Origin: an uncultured Bacillota bacterium
GTDB lineage: Bacteria; Bacillota; Clostridia; Christensenellales; Borkfalkiaceae
DNA length: 43,309 nucleotides
Assembly: GCA_949283775.1 (NCBI GenBank)
Contig: CASDTU010000083.1
Coordinates: 1-43,309 of the forward strand
Direction: 5' to 3'
The position numbers and the translations under genes are program-made. This document shows, in pieces, positions 1 to 8,060 of the stretch. The notes under the pieces were generated by a model. That model saw nothing but the letters and a program-made list of their open reading frames with translations. It did not search any database and was not told where the DNA came from. The number at the start of each line of letters is the position of its first letter. Position 1 is the first letter of the stretch.

Positions 1-699
1 AAGTACATCTTCGCAGCGCGGAACGACATTCACATCATCGACTTGCAGCTGACGGTCGGTCTGGTGGAAAAGGCGTACGATTTTATCGTGGAAACGGTAA
101 AAGCGGGCAAGAGCGTTCTGTTCGTAGGCACGAAAAAACAGGCACAGGACGCGATCAAAGAAGAAGCGCTCCGCTGCGGACAGTTCTATATCAACTCCCG
201 TTGGCTGGGCGGCACGCTCACGAACTTCAAGACCATCCGTTCGAGAATCGATCGCCTCAACAAACTGGAAAAAATGGAAGAAAACGGCGATTTCGATCTC
301 TTGCCGAAAAAGGAAGTTTTAGGCCTGAAAAAAGAGATGGAAAAGCTGGAAGCAAACCTCGGCGGTATCAAAGAAATGAAGACGCTGCCGGGCGCTATGT
401 TCATTGTAGATCCGCACAGTGAAGACATCGCCGTTCAGGAAGCGCGCAAATTGCATATCCCGATCGTTGCGATCACCGATACGAACTGCGATCCCGATCT
501 GATCGATTACGTGATCCCGGGCAACGACGACGCGATCCGTGCCGTCAAACTTCTCTCGTCCGTAATGGCGAACGCCGTTATCGAAGCGAATCAGGGCGAA
601 GCGGTGAACGCGGAGATGCAGCAGGCGGCGGAAGAAGTTCCGGCGGAAGAGATGTCCATTGAAGAAGTGGCGGAAGCTTCCGAAGAAGCTGCGGAATAA
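1..699 (+). CDS. rpsB: 30S ribosomal protein S2, 5' end missing
   Basis: Structural protein of the small ribosomal subunit. The frame is open from base 1, so the gene starts before the window; about the first 25-28 residues of a usual S2 are missing. The first visible residues, [16 protein letters not shown], match the conserved S2 segment that follows the N-terminal HFGH region. Further in, [14 protein letters not shown] and the segments [19 protein letters not shown] and [20 protein letters not shown] are S2 hallmarks. The end is an acidic Glu/Ala-rich tail of about 35 residues, common in Clostridia. tsf follows, the usual rpsB-tsf pair. Identification is secure. Confidence 0.97.
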   Translation, partial: KYIFAARNDIHIIDLQLTVGLVEKAYDFIVETVKAGKSVLFVGTKKQAQDAIKEEALRCGQFYINSRWLGGTLTNFKTIRSRIDRLNKLEKMEENGDFDLLPKKEVLGLKKEMEKLEANLGGIKEMKTLPGAMFIVDPHSEDIAVQEARKLHIPIVAITDTNCDPDLIDYVIPGNDDAIRAVKLLSSVMANAVIEANQGEAVNAEMQQAAEEVPAEEMSIEEVAEASEEAAE

Positions 700-787
700 T
701 CGGCTTGGAAAAACCGAGAGGATCATTTTACAGGATCGTTTTTTCAGCGGACTGCAAAGAACGGCCCTTAAAAAAGCAAAGATACGG

Positions 788-812
788 CCGCGCGCGATAA
801 AAGCGCGCGCGG
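788..812 (+). promoter_or_regulatory. GC-rich hairpin between rpsB and tsf
   Basis: A perfect 9-bp stem (788-796 with 804-812) closes a 7-nt loop. No U-run follows, so it is not a standard intrinsic terminator. In the rpsB-tsf spacer it could be an RNA processing or stability element, or a weak attenuator setting the S2 to EF-Ts ratio. The function is inference. Confidence 0.5.
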
Positions 813-883
813 CGGAAAATACAAATCGGCTTGTGCGATAAAGAGCGCAGGCAAGAAAGGAAAATGAAAAGGAGAAAACGGAA

Positions 884-1543
884 ATGGCAATTACGGCAAG
901 TGACGTAAACGCTCTGCGTCAGAAAACGGGCGTCGGAATGATGGATTGCAAAAAGGCTTTGACGGAAGCAAACGGCGACATGGACAAAGCAATAGAGATA
1001 CTTCGCGAAAAGGGTATGGCGTCGGCTGCGAAGAAGGCGAGCAGGATCGCTGCGGAAGGCATCGTTGACAGTTATATTCACATGGGCGGAAAGGTCGGCG
1101 TGCTCGTGGAAGTGAACTGCGAAACGGACTTTGTGGCGCGCGGAGATCAGTTTAAAGAATTGGTACACGACATCGCGTTGCAGATCGCGGCGGCAAAACC
1201 GCTGTATGTGACGAAAGAAGAAGTGCCCGCGGAAGTTCTGGAAGAAGAGAAGAAGATTTTGAAAGTGCAGGCTATGAACGAGGGCAAGCCCGAAGCGATC
1301 GCGGAAAAGATGGTCGCCGGCAGGATCAAAAAGTATTATGAAGATTTCTGCTTGCTGGAACAGCCGTTCGTGAAAGATTCTTCCAAGACGATCAATCAGC
1401 TCATAACCGAAGCGATCGCCGCGATCGGCGAAAAGATCACGGTTCGTCGTTTTGCGCGTTTTGAAATGGGCGAAGGCATCGAAAAACGCAAGGACGATCT
1501 CGCGGAAGAAGTGGAAAAACAAGTTTCGAAGATGAAAGGTTAA
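884..1543 (+). CDS. tsf: Elongation factor Ts, short form
   Basis: Guanine nucleotide exchange factor that recycles EF-Tu in the cytoplasm. The N-terminal UBA-like domain is clear (residues 1-50, with [16 protein letters not shown]), followed by the core motif [14 protein letters not shown] near residues 75-88, which contacts EF-Tu. At 219 residues it is well below the roughly 280-295 usual in Bacillota and E. coli. It appears to keep one core subdomain, as in the short Thermus-type proteins, and ends in a charged helix. The start is set by AAGGAG at 869-874, ten bases before ATG. It sits 184 bases after rpsB, and a terminator follows directly. Confidence 0.95.
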   Translation: MAITASDVNALRQKTGVGMMDCKKALTEANGDMDKAIEILREKGMASAAKKASRIAAEGIVDSYIHMGGKVGVLVEVNCETDFVARGDQFKELVHDIALQIAAAKPLYVTKEEVPAEVLEEEKKILKVQAMNEGKPEAIAEKMVAGRIKKYYEDFCLLEQPFVKDSSKTINQLITEAIAAIGEKITVRRFARFEMGEGIEKRKDDLAEEVEKQVSKMKG

Positions 1544-1550
1544 AAACCCG

Positions 1551-1586
1551 AAGGCGCACAATGGTATATTTGTGTGCCTTTCTTTT
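1551..1586 (+). terminator. Intrinsic terminator after tsf
   Basis: A 10-bp stem with one G-U pair (1551-1560 with 1571-1580) closes a 10-nt loop and is followed by a T-rich stretch (TCTTTT). It lies 8 bases after the tsf stop and ends the rpsB-tsf unit. Confidence 0.8.
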
Positions 1587-1589
1587 CAC

Positions 1590-2001
1590 AATCGGAATTT
1601 TTCTTTTTGTTAAAGAGAGAGGAGTTTTGTCCTTATCGTGTTTAAAACGAATCTTTCAAAAAAGAAATTTTCCTTGATGTTTTTTAAAAAGAGGAAAAGT
1701 TTTTTCTTGTTTTATAAAGCGAGTTTTTCAGCTTTAAAAGAGAGAAAAATTTTTCCTTTAATCGCATCGCTTTGTCTTTTAAAAATAAAGCGGGGCGGGA
1801 AAATCAATCGTGTTGATCCGTTATTACGTTGAAATTTTGACGGCTTGAAAGGTTTGCTTTCGCAAGGTATCGTACGGCGGAAAAGTACGCGGTGCGGGCG
1901 AAGGGGAAAAGATTTTTGCAAAAGCGCGGGCTTTATCGAACGTGAAAAGAACGCAGAGCGCTCCGAAACAGGGGCAAATAAAAAATCAGGCGGAGGAAAA
2001 G
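1590..2001 (+). other. AT-rich gap upstream of pyrH
   Basis: About 410 bases between the tsf terminator and pyrH. The first half (1600-1800) is dominated by A- and T-runs that form several imperfect inverted repeats, for example TTTTCCT near 1667 with AGGAAAA near 1692, followed by TTTTTT. The second half is closer to average composition. I see no convincing promoter hexamers. The GTG-started frame at 1638-1832 encodes a Lys/Phe-rich peptide that looks like a product of composition. Confidence 0.5.
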
Positions 2002-2718
2002 ATGCAAAATAAACCGAAATACAAGCGTATTATTTTAAAACTTTCCGGCGAAGCGCTGGCAGGCGAAAAAGGGTTCGGGCTGGACGAAAAGATCATTGCG
2101 GGCGTCGTGGATCAGTTGATCCGCGTGCATACAATGGGCGTAGAGATCGGTGTTGTGCTCGGCGGCGGCAACTTCTGGCGCGGCAGACAGGGCACGAGCA
2201 TGGATCGCACGACGGCGGACCATATGGGAATGCTCGCGACGGTCATCAATTCGCTTGCGATGCAGGATGCGATCGAACAGAAGGGGGTGCCTACACGCGT
2301 ACAGACGGCGCTCAACATGATCAGCGTTGCGGAGCCGTTTATCCTGCGCAAGGCGCTTCGGCATTTCGAACTTGGCAGGATCGTCATCTTTGCCTGCGGC
2401 ACGGGAAATCCGTACTGTTCTACGGATACGGGCGCGGCGCTGCGGGCGGCGGAAACGAATGCGGATATCTTGCTTTTGGCAAAGAACGTGGACGGAATTT
2501 ATGACAGCGACCCGAAATTGAATCCGAACGCGAAAAAGATCGACAAGATCACGCATATGGAAGTCATTAACCGCGGGCTGAAAGCGATGGATACGACGGC
2601 GATCACGATGTGCATGGATAACAACATTCCGGTGCTTGCGTTTGCGCTTTCGGAAAAGGATGCGATCGTGCGAGCGATCTGCGGCGAAAAGACCGGTACA
2701 CTCATTACCAATGAATAA
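2002..2718 (+). CDS. pyrH: UMP kinase (uridylate kinase)
   Basis: Phosphorylates UMP to UDP with ATP, a committed step of pyrimidine nucleotide supply. It belongs to the amino acid kinase fold, unlike eukaryotic UMP/CMP kinases. Visible hallmarks are KLSGEAL at the N-terminus, [28 protein letters not shown] and the ATP-site segment [17 protein letters not shown], then [13 protein letters not shown] chose ATG 2002 (238 residues, family-typical) because GGAGG at 1992-1996 precedes it. A GTG at 1942 in the same frame would add 20 residues without a ribosome binding site. It starts the pyrH-frr-uppS-cdsA block. Confidence 0.96.
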   Translation: MQNKPKYKRIILKLSGEALAGEKGFGLDEKIIAGVVDQLIRVHTMGVEIGVVLGGGNFWRGRQGTSMDRTTADHMGMLATVINSLAMQDAIEQKGVPTRVQTALNMISVAEPFILRKALRHFELGRIVIFACGTGNPYCSTDTGAALRAAETNADILLLAKNVDGIYDSDPKLNPNAKKIDKITHMEVINRGLKAMDTTAITMCMDNNIPVLAFALSEKDAIVRAICGEKTGTLITNE

Positions 2719-2741
2719 GAAAGACACAGGAGGAACAACCT

Positions 2742-3314
2742 ATGATCGATAACGAAAAAGTAGAAGAGATGATGCTTGTCCTGGAAGAAAAGCTGGATAA
2801 GACGGCGAGCGTATTGCGGGAAGAATATGCCAATATCCGTGCCGGGAGAGCCAATCCGCACGTTTTGGATAAAATTCAGGTAGATTATTACGGCACGATG
2901 TCGCCGCTCAATCAGGTCGGGAACATTTCGGTCGCGGATGCAAAATGTCTCGTGATCAGCCCGTGGGATACGAGTCTGTTAAAAGGGATCGAGAAGGCGA
3001 TCTTGCAGTCCAATATCGGATTGACGCCGACGAACGACGGAAAAGTGATTCGTTTGATCTTTCCGGATCTGACGGAGGAGCGCCGCCGCGATCTTGCAAA
3101 GCAGATCAAGGCGCTGAGCGAAGACGCCAAAGTGGCGGTGCGCAACGTGCGCCGCGACGCGATGGATACGCTGAAAAAGATGAAGACTGCCAAGGAGATT
3201 TCCGAGGACGAGTGCGCGAACGTGGAAAAAGACGTGGAAAAGGTCGTGGCAAAAACCATCGAAACGATCGAAAAGCATACGGCTGAGAAAGAAAAAGAGA
3301 TCATGTCCGTATAA
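2742..3314 (+). CDS. frr: Ribosome recycling factor
   Basis: Splits post-termination ribosomes together with EF-G. The 190-residue length fits the family (about 185). Hallmarks are REEYANIRAGRANPHVLDKI near residues 26-45, the domain II segment YYGTMSPLNQVGNISV, and DLTEERRRDLAKQIK in the long C-terminal helix. AGGAGG at 2728-2733 sits eight bases before ATG. It follows pyrH by 23 bases and precedes uppS by 15, so it is almost certainly cotranscribed with them. Confidence 0.97.
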   Translation: MIDNEKVEEMMLVLEEKLDKTASVLREEYANIRAGRANPHVLDKIQVDYYGTMSPLNQVGNISVADAKCLVISPWDTSLLKGIEKAILQSNIGLTPTNDGKVIRLIFPDLTEERRRDLAKQIKALSEDAKVAVRNVRRDAMDTLKKMKTAKEISEDECANVEKDVEKVVAKTIETIEKHTAEKEKEIMSV

Positions 3315-3329
3315 CGGAAGGCAGGAAGG

Positions 3330-4031
3330 ATGAAGAGAATCAAGCTACCGACGCATATCGGATTTATCATGGACGGCAACGGCCGCTGGGCAAAGCGCAG
3401 GTTTCGTCCGCGCGCGTACGGGCATCGTATGGGCGTACAGAATATGTTTAAAATTTGCTCGCACGCGTTTCATATGGGGATCCGTATCGTGACGGTGTAC
3501 GCGCTCTCGACGGAAAATCTGTCCCGTCCGAAAGAAGAGCTGGACGAATTGTTCGAGCTGTTCCGAACGTATTTCAGCAAAAAGAAAGAGCGGATGTATG
3601 AGCTGAACGTAAAGATCAATGTGATCGGTGATCTGAGCGTGTTGCCCGCGGACGTGCGGGACAGTATGTTGCAGCTCATGGAAGAGACGGCCCATCTGAC
3701 GAGCGGACTTTTAAATCTTTGCATCAATTACGGTTCGCGGCAGGAGATCATCCGCGCCGTCAACAGCGCCGTATCGTACGGAAGATTTGTGGACGAGAAC
3801 AGTTTTAAGGAACTGCTGATGACGGGCGGACTGCCCGATCCGGATTTTATCATCCGTACGGGGGGAGAGGTGCGCCTGAGCAACTTTTTGATGTATCAGG
3901 CGGCATACAGCGAGCTGTATTTTTCCAATAAAATGTGGCCGGCGTTTTCCAGGCGGGATCTGCAAAAGGCCATTGAAAATTATTCCGCGCGCGATCGGCG
4001 GTTTGGAAACATACGGGAGGAGAAACAGTGA
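3330..4031 (+). CDS. uppS: Isoprenyl transferase (undecaprenyl diphosphate synthase)
   Basis: cis-Prenyltransferase that condenses isopentenyl diphosphate units onto farnesyl diphosphate to make the C55 lipid carrier for peptidoglycan. The catalytic motif FIMDGNGRWAK is at residues 12-22 with Asp15 as the metal-binding aspartate. The second signature, RTGGEVRLSNFLMYQAAYSE, lies near residues 176-195. Length is 233 residues, slightly short of the usual 240-250. Its stop overlaps the start of cdsA by four bases (GTGA), which suggests translational coupling. dxr, in the same cluster, feeds the isoprenoid precursor pathway. Confidence 0.96.
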   Translation: MKRIKLPTHIGFIMDGNGRWAKRRFRPRAYGHRMGVQNMFKICSHAFHMGIRIVTVYALSTENLSRPKEELDELFELFRTYFSKKKERMYELNVKINVIGDLSVLPADVRDSMLQLMEETAHLTSGLLNLCINYGSRQEIIRAVNSAVSYGRFVDENSFKELLMTGGLPDPDFIIRTGGEVRLSNFLMYQAAYSELYFSNKMWPAFSRRDLQKAIENYSARDRRFGNIREEKQ

Positions 4032-4960
4032 AAAAAAGATTGCTGACAGGGATCATTTACGTCGGCATTTTAGTCGGCTTTTTCTTTCTTCGCCGCGTAG
4101 ATACCCGCCTGTTCGGAGTGTTGATCTACGCATTTTCTCTGATCGGAACGTATGAGATGGTGCACGCGCTGTCCGTATCCCGCAAGGAAGAGGACGGGTC
4201 GCTGAAACCTCCTGCCATGCCGATGTGCCTGTCCCAAAAGATAACCGTTTTTATCTTTGCGATCGTCTTTACGCCGCTGTATTTCATCATCGAGCAGATT
4301 TCGGCGGGGAACGGATACCGCGGAATGCTCGTCTTGTCCTTTGCGTTTGCGTTGGTTCTGTTTTGCCTTTTGGTCATCGATCATAAGCATACCGATCTGA
4401 TCGGCACGGGCGGCGCCATGATCTGCGGATTCTATCCGACGGCGATTTTATCGACCATGCTCCTTGCCAACGATTTTGGCGAAGCGTCCACGTTGGCTCT
4501 CTTGCTGATCTTTGTCATTTCGCCGGTGGCGGATACGTTTGCGTTCGTAGTCGGAAGTATCTTCAAGGGGAAAAAGCTCTGCCCCACGATCAGCCCGAAC
4601 AAGACGATTTCGGGTGCAGTCGGCGGCATCGTATTCGGAACGGGAGCGAGCGTGCTCTTATATTGGCTGTACACGCTCACGTCCGATTATGTATATTCGG
4701 GCGTCGGCGCTTCCTGGGCGGGAAGTCCGTGGCTGTTATTCGCATTGATCGGCCTTGTATGTTCCGTCATGACGGAATTCGGCGATTTGGTGGAGAGCGT
4801 GATCAAACGCAAGATCGGCATCAAAGACATGGGCAAAATTTTGCCGGGTCACGGCGGCGTGTTGGACCGCATCGACGGAACTTTGTTCGCAAGTACGTTT
4901 GTCTATATCGTCTTTGCGCTCTTTATCGTGCAAAACGCCACGATCGTGCCGCTCTTTTGA
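4028..4960 (+). CDS. cdsA: Phosphatidate cytidylyltransferase (CDP-diglyceride synthetase)
   Basis: Integral membrane enzyme that makes CDP-diacylglycerol from phosphatidic acid and CTP, the branch point of phospholipid synthesis. The family signature is near residues 258-290: ESVIKRKIGIKDMGKILPG followed by HGGVLDRIDGTL, with the conserved KRxxxxKD and PGHGG-x-x-DR-x-D elements. Several hydrophobic helices precede it. It starts with GTG, supported by GGGAGG at 4015-4020, and overlaps uppS by four bases. An intrinsic terminator follows at 4997-5026. Confidence 0.95.
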   Translation: MKKRLLTGIIYVGILVGFFFLRRVDTRLFGVLIYAFSLIGTYEMVHALSVSRKEEDGSLKPPAMPMCLSQKITVFIFAIVFTPLYFIIEQISAGNGYRGMLVLSFAFALVLFCLLVIDHKHTDLIGTGGAMICGFYPTAILSTMLLANDFGEASTLALLLIFVISPVADTFAFVVGSIFKGKKLCPTISPNKTISGAVGGIVFGTGASVLLYWLYTLTSDYVYSGVGASWAGSPWLLFALIGLVCSVMTEFGDLVESVIKRKIGIKDMGKILPGHGGVLDRIDGTLFASTFVYIVFALFIVQNATIVPLF

Positions 4961-4996
4961 TCAGCAGATGCATCGGGCAGATTGCCGGTGAGTTTG

Positions 4997-5026
4997 AATT
5001 GCAAGGCAAAAGCCTTGCAATTTTTA
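4997..5026 (+). terminator. Intrinsic terminator after cdsA
   Basis: A perfect 11-bp stem (4997-5007 with 5012-5022) with an AAAA loop and a T-rich tail. It separates pyrH-frr-uppS-cdsA from dxr, which are often one operon in relatives. dxr must therefore rely on readthrough or its own promoter, which I could not identify. A small GC hairpin (5132-5146) lies just upstream of the dxr ribosome binding site. Confidence 0.85.
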
Positions 5027-5173
5027 TTAAAGGCAGGCAAAGGGCGCGCTCGGCTTTGCAGAATCTGCCGCCTCTATAAAGGGGGCAGGGCAAAGTTTGA
5101 AAGGGAATTTAGCGGAAAAGCGGCATAAAAGCGCCGCCCTGCGGCGTACAATAAACGGAGGGTGATTGGGCAA

Positions 5174-6307
5174 ATGAAAAAGATTGCGTTGATAGGCAGT
5201 ACCGGTTCGATCGGGCGGCAGGTGATCGATGTGGCCGCGCGGTATCCGGATCGGTTTCAGATCGTGGCGATGGCGGCAAACGAAAATGCCGATCGTTTTT
5301 CACGGCAGGTCGAAAAAATCCGTCCCCGCTTTGCCGTTCTTCGGAAAGAAAGCGCCGAAATTTCCGCAAATCTGCGCGGCATACGCACCGCTTGCGGAGA
5401 GGCGGCGTTCGAAGAGGCCTGTTCGTATGCGGATGCCGACATTGTCTTTGTAGCAGTAACCGGCTTTGCCGGCCTAAAAGCGGCGCTTTTTGCGATCGAA
5501 GCGGGAAAAGATATTGCCCTTGCAAACAAAGAGAGCCTCGTGGTCGGCGGCGAGCTGGTTTTGCAGGCGGCGCGAAAAAAGAAAGTAAAGATCATACCGG
5601 TAGACAGCGAACATTCCGCCATCTGGCAGTGTCTGCATTTCGAGAGACGGGCGGACTTTCATAAAATTTTACTCACGGCGAGCGGCGGTGCGCTCCGCGA
5701 CGTGCCTTTGGAAAAATTGGCGGACGTTACGCCGCAGCAGGCGCTGGCGCATCCCATTTGGCGGATGGGCGCAAAGATCACGATCGACTGCGCGACCATG
5801 CTCAACAAAGGTTTCGAAGTGATGGAGGCGATGCATTTGTACGGCGCAAAACTATCGCAGATCGAAGTTTTGGTGCATCGGGAAAGTATCGTGCATTCGA
5901 TGGTCGAATTTGCGGACGGGGCGTGCCTTGCGCAGATGAGTATGCCGTCTATGGAACTTCCCATCCAGCTCGCCCTGACGTATCCGCAGCGCCTTTGTTG
6001 CAATTTGCCGTCCGTGGATTTTTGCAGAATCGGCGCGCTGCATTTCGAAAAGCCGGACGAAAAGCGGTACCCTTGTTATTCGCTCGCGCTTGCTTGCGCA
6101 AAGGAGGGCGGCACGATGCCCTGCGCGCTCAATGCGGCGGGAGAAATTTCCGTTTCCGCTTTTTTGAAAGGACAAATAAAATATACGCAAATTGCGGATA
6201 TTATAGAGGGCACGCTTTGCCAGACAAATCGGGAAGAAGTGCAAAGCTATGCGCAGCTTTCGCAGATCGACGCTCTGTCTCGGGAGCAGGCGGCAAAATT
6301 CCTTTAA
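5174..6307 (+). CDS. dxr: 1-deoxy-D-xylulose 5-phosphate reductoisomerase
   Basis: Converts DXP to 2-C-methyl-D-erythritol 4-phosphate with NADPH, the first committed step of the MEP isoprenoid pathway. Hallmarks are the nucleotide-binding GSTGSIGRQ (residues 8-16), ANKESLV, PVDSEHSAIWQCL with the metal-binding Asp and Glu, LTASGGALRD, the segment with WRMGAKITIDCATMLNKG, and HRESIVHSMVEF. Length is 377 residues. GGAGGG at 5157-5162 supports ATG 5174 over an in-frame GTG at 5162. It and rseP flank a purine-rich gap of about 310 bases. Confidence 0.96.
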   Translation: MKKIALIGSTGSIGRQVIDVAARYPDRFQIVAMAANENADRFSRQVEKIRPRFAVLRKESAEISANLRGIRTACGEAAFEEACSYADADIVFVAVTGFAGLKAALFAIEAGKDIALANKESLVVGGELVLQAARKKKVKIIPVDSEHSAIWQCLHFERRADFHKILLTASGGALRDVPLEKLADVTPQQALAHPIWRMGAKITIDCATMLNKGFEVMEAMHLYGAKLSQIEVLVHRESIVHSMVEFADGACLAQMSMPSMELPIQLALTYPQRLCCNLPSVDFCRIGALHFEKPDEKRYPCYSLALACAKEGGTMPCALNAAGEISVSAFLKGQIKYTQIADIIEGTLCQTNREEVQSYAQLSQIDALSREQAAKFL

Positions 6308-6374
6308 AAAGACGGCGCCGCCCGAGAGGATCGCATAGAAAAGAGAAAAAACGGCGGTAAAAAAGTAAGATAAA

Positions 6375-6419
6375 AAAGTTTGGTAAAAAAGCAAATCAAT
6401 AAAGTTTGGTAAAAAAGCA
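6375..6419 (+). repeat. 19-bp direct repeat, period 26, in the dxr-rseP gap
   Basis: AAAGTTTGGTAAAAAAGCA occurs exactly at 6375-6393 and 6401-6419. Around it (6340-6480) are weaker copies of a purine-rich word of the type GTAAAAAAG or GACAAAAAAG. The rest of the 309-base gap (6308-6616) shows no gene, promoter or terminator that I can support. Confidence 0.75.
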
Positions 6420-6616
6420 GGCCAAAGGTGAGACAAAAAAGTCTGACTGTAAAAAGGCAAGACAAAAAGCAAAAGTGCCGAGGAGTGAAAAAAGAAGCAA
6501 ACAGGCATATGCCGGGATTGAGGGCTGCTCGGCAAAGGAAGGGCGCGCGGCATCGATGATCGCCGCGGAGTTTGCCGAAAGACAGGCAATTTGAGGGAAA
6601 AAGCAGGGGAGGACAG

Positions 6617-7762
6617 ATGGGCTTGAATCTATTATCCGCCGCAAGTGTATGGAAGACGATCGGTTCGATCGGGTTGGCGATAGTTATTTTGCTGGCGATG
6701 ATCACCGTCCATGAGTTCGGACACTACGTTTCGGGCAAGATTTTCAAATTCAAGATCAATGAGTTTGCGATAGGGTTCGGCCCTGCGCTTTTCAAGCATA
6801 CGAAAAAGAACGGGGAAATTTTTTCGGTTCGGGTTCTGCCGCTCGGCGGATTCTGCGCTTTTGAAGGGGAGGACGCGGAGAATGATCATCCCGCCGCGTT
6901 CAACAATAAAAAGCCGTGGCAGCGCATCATCGTGCTGTTTGCGGGCGCGTTTATGAATTATCTTTTGGCACTGCTTTTGATCATGACTTCCTTTTTTGCC
7001 TGCGGACAGCTGCTTTTGATGACGTACCGCGTGGATCAAGCGGACGTTACGCAGACGCTGGAAATTCCCATTGCAGGCTATTCGTTTGCGGACGAAGACG
7101 TGATTATCCGATGCGAAGGCAAAAACGTGTATCTGACCAGCGATCTGATGAGCGTATTGGACGGGAAAAAAGAGGGAGATAAAGTAAACTTTACGGTTTC
7201 GCGAAAAGAAGAGGGCGGCCGCAAAGTGATGGATATAGAAATCATTTTGCGCGCCGACGCAAATTTTAAAAATCTGACGGATACGAACGCTTTGTGGGAC
7301 GCGCTCGGGATTGCAAAGCAGACGGCGGAGGACGGGACCGCATATTATATGGTCGCGTCCGCATCCTATAAAGGGTTTGGCTTTTTTGAAACGCTCGGCA
7401 GATCGTTTTTGTATTCGTTTCGGATCGCGGGAACGATCTTTAAAGTGCTCGGACAGCTGTTGACGGGCGATTTGGGGATCTCCGCGTTCGGAGGTCCGAT
7501 CACGACGATCAAATTGACGTCGGAAATCGCGTCCAGAAGTTTGCAGCAATTTTTGGAGATCGCTGCGTATATCGGCGTAAACTTGGCGGTATTCAATCTG
7601 CTGCCGATTCCCGCGCTGGACGGTTCCAAAATCGTATTTACGGGCATCGAATGGGTGCGCGGCAAGCCGCTAAACCGTAAAGTGGAGGGGATCATTCATG
7701 CCGTCGGGTTCGTGCTTCTGCTCGGCTTTGCCGTTCTGGTGGATCTGTTGCAGCTGTTTTAG
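6617..7762 (+). CDS. rseP: RIP metalloprotease, RseP/RasP type (site-2 protease)
   Basis: Intramembrane zinc protease that cleaves anti-sigma factors or remnant signal peptides in the membrane. The zinc motif HEFGH lies in the first transmembrane helix (about residues 33-37). PLGGFCAFEGED is the conserved segment after it. A PDZ-like domain fills the middle (about residues 130-220). The second active-site motif, NLLPIPALDG, supplies the metal-ligating Asp near residue 335. GGGGAGGA ahead of ATG 6617 sets the start, giving 381 residues. Its place after dxr is the conserved order in many bacteria. A strong hairpin and a bidirectional terminator follow. Confidence 0.95.
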   Translation: MGLNLLSAASVWKTIGSIGLAIVILLAMITVHEFGHYVSGKIFKFKINEFAIGFGPALFKHTKKNGEIFSVRVLPLGGFCAFEGEDAENDHPAAFNNKKPWQRIIVLFAGAFMNYLLALLLIMTSFFACGQLLLMTYRVDQADVTQTLEIPIAGYSFADEDVIIRCEGKNVYLTSDLMSVLDGKKEGDKVNFTVSRKEEGGRKVMDIEIILRADANFKNLTDTNALWDALGIAKQTAEDGTAYYMVASASYKGFGFFETLGRSFLYSFRIAGTIFKVLGQLLTGDLGISAFGGPITTIKLTSEIASRSLQQFLEIAAYIGVNLAVFNLLPIPALDGSKIVFTGIEWVRGKPLNRKVEGIIHAVGFVLLLGFAVLVDLLQLF

Positions 7763-7841
7763 CAAAGAGCCGCATCGCCTTTCAAGCGGTATACGGTTTG
7801 CACTTTGCGCAGGAGCCGTACTTTACGGGATTTTATGCAAA

Positions 7842-7881
7842 GGCAGGAAGCGCCGCCGAATTTTCGGCGGCGCTTCCTGCC
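7842..7881. repeat. Perfect 17-bp inverted repeat downstream of rseP
   Basis: 17 bp (7842-7858 with 7865-7881), GC-rich, closing a 6-nt AATTTT loop. No U-run follows on the plus strand. It may protect the 3' end of the rseP transcript or act with the true terminator 70 bases downstream. Confidence 0.7.
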
Positions 7882-7950
7882 CATATGGATAAGAAGAGAA
7901 AAAAACTTTTGATCCGTGCAATCGGAAAAAAATTTCCTTTAAAAAATGTT

Positions 7951-7978
7951 AAAGACTTGCCGTGCGGCAAGTCTTTTT
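7951..7978. terminator. Bidirectional terminator between rseP and the ABC-F gene
   Basis: An 11-bp perfect stem (7951-7961 with 7966-7976) with a GTGC loop. The T-run on the plus strand and the A-run before the stem, which reads as T on the minus strand, suit termination of both convergent genes. Confidence 0.8.
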
Positions 7979-8060
7979 AAATAGGGCTCTGTTTTTTGAA
8001 AGCGCATCATAAATCCGGCTTTGATGTTTGGCTTTGGTCGGAGACACGTTTTCAATGATT

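Noticed and set aside
1638-1832. GTG-started frame of 64 codons upstream of pyrH
   Set aside because: Lys/Phe-rich product explained by the AT-rich, A- and T-run sequence. The GAGGAG upstream is 13 bases away, and I see no conserved motif.
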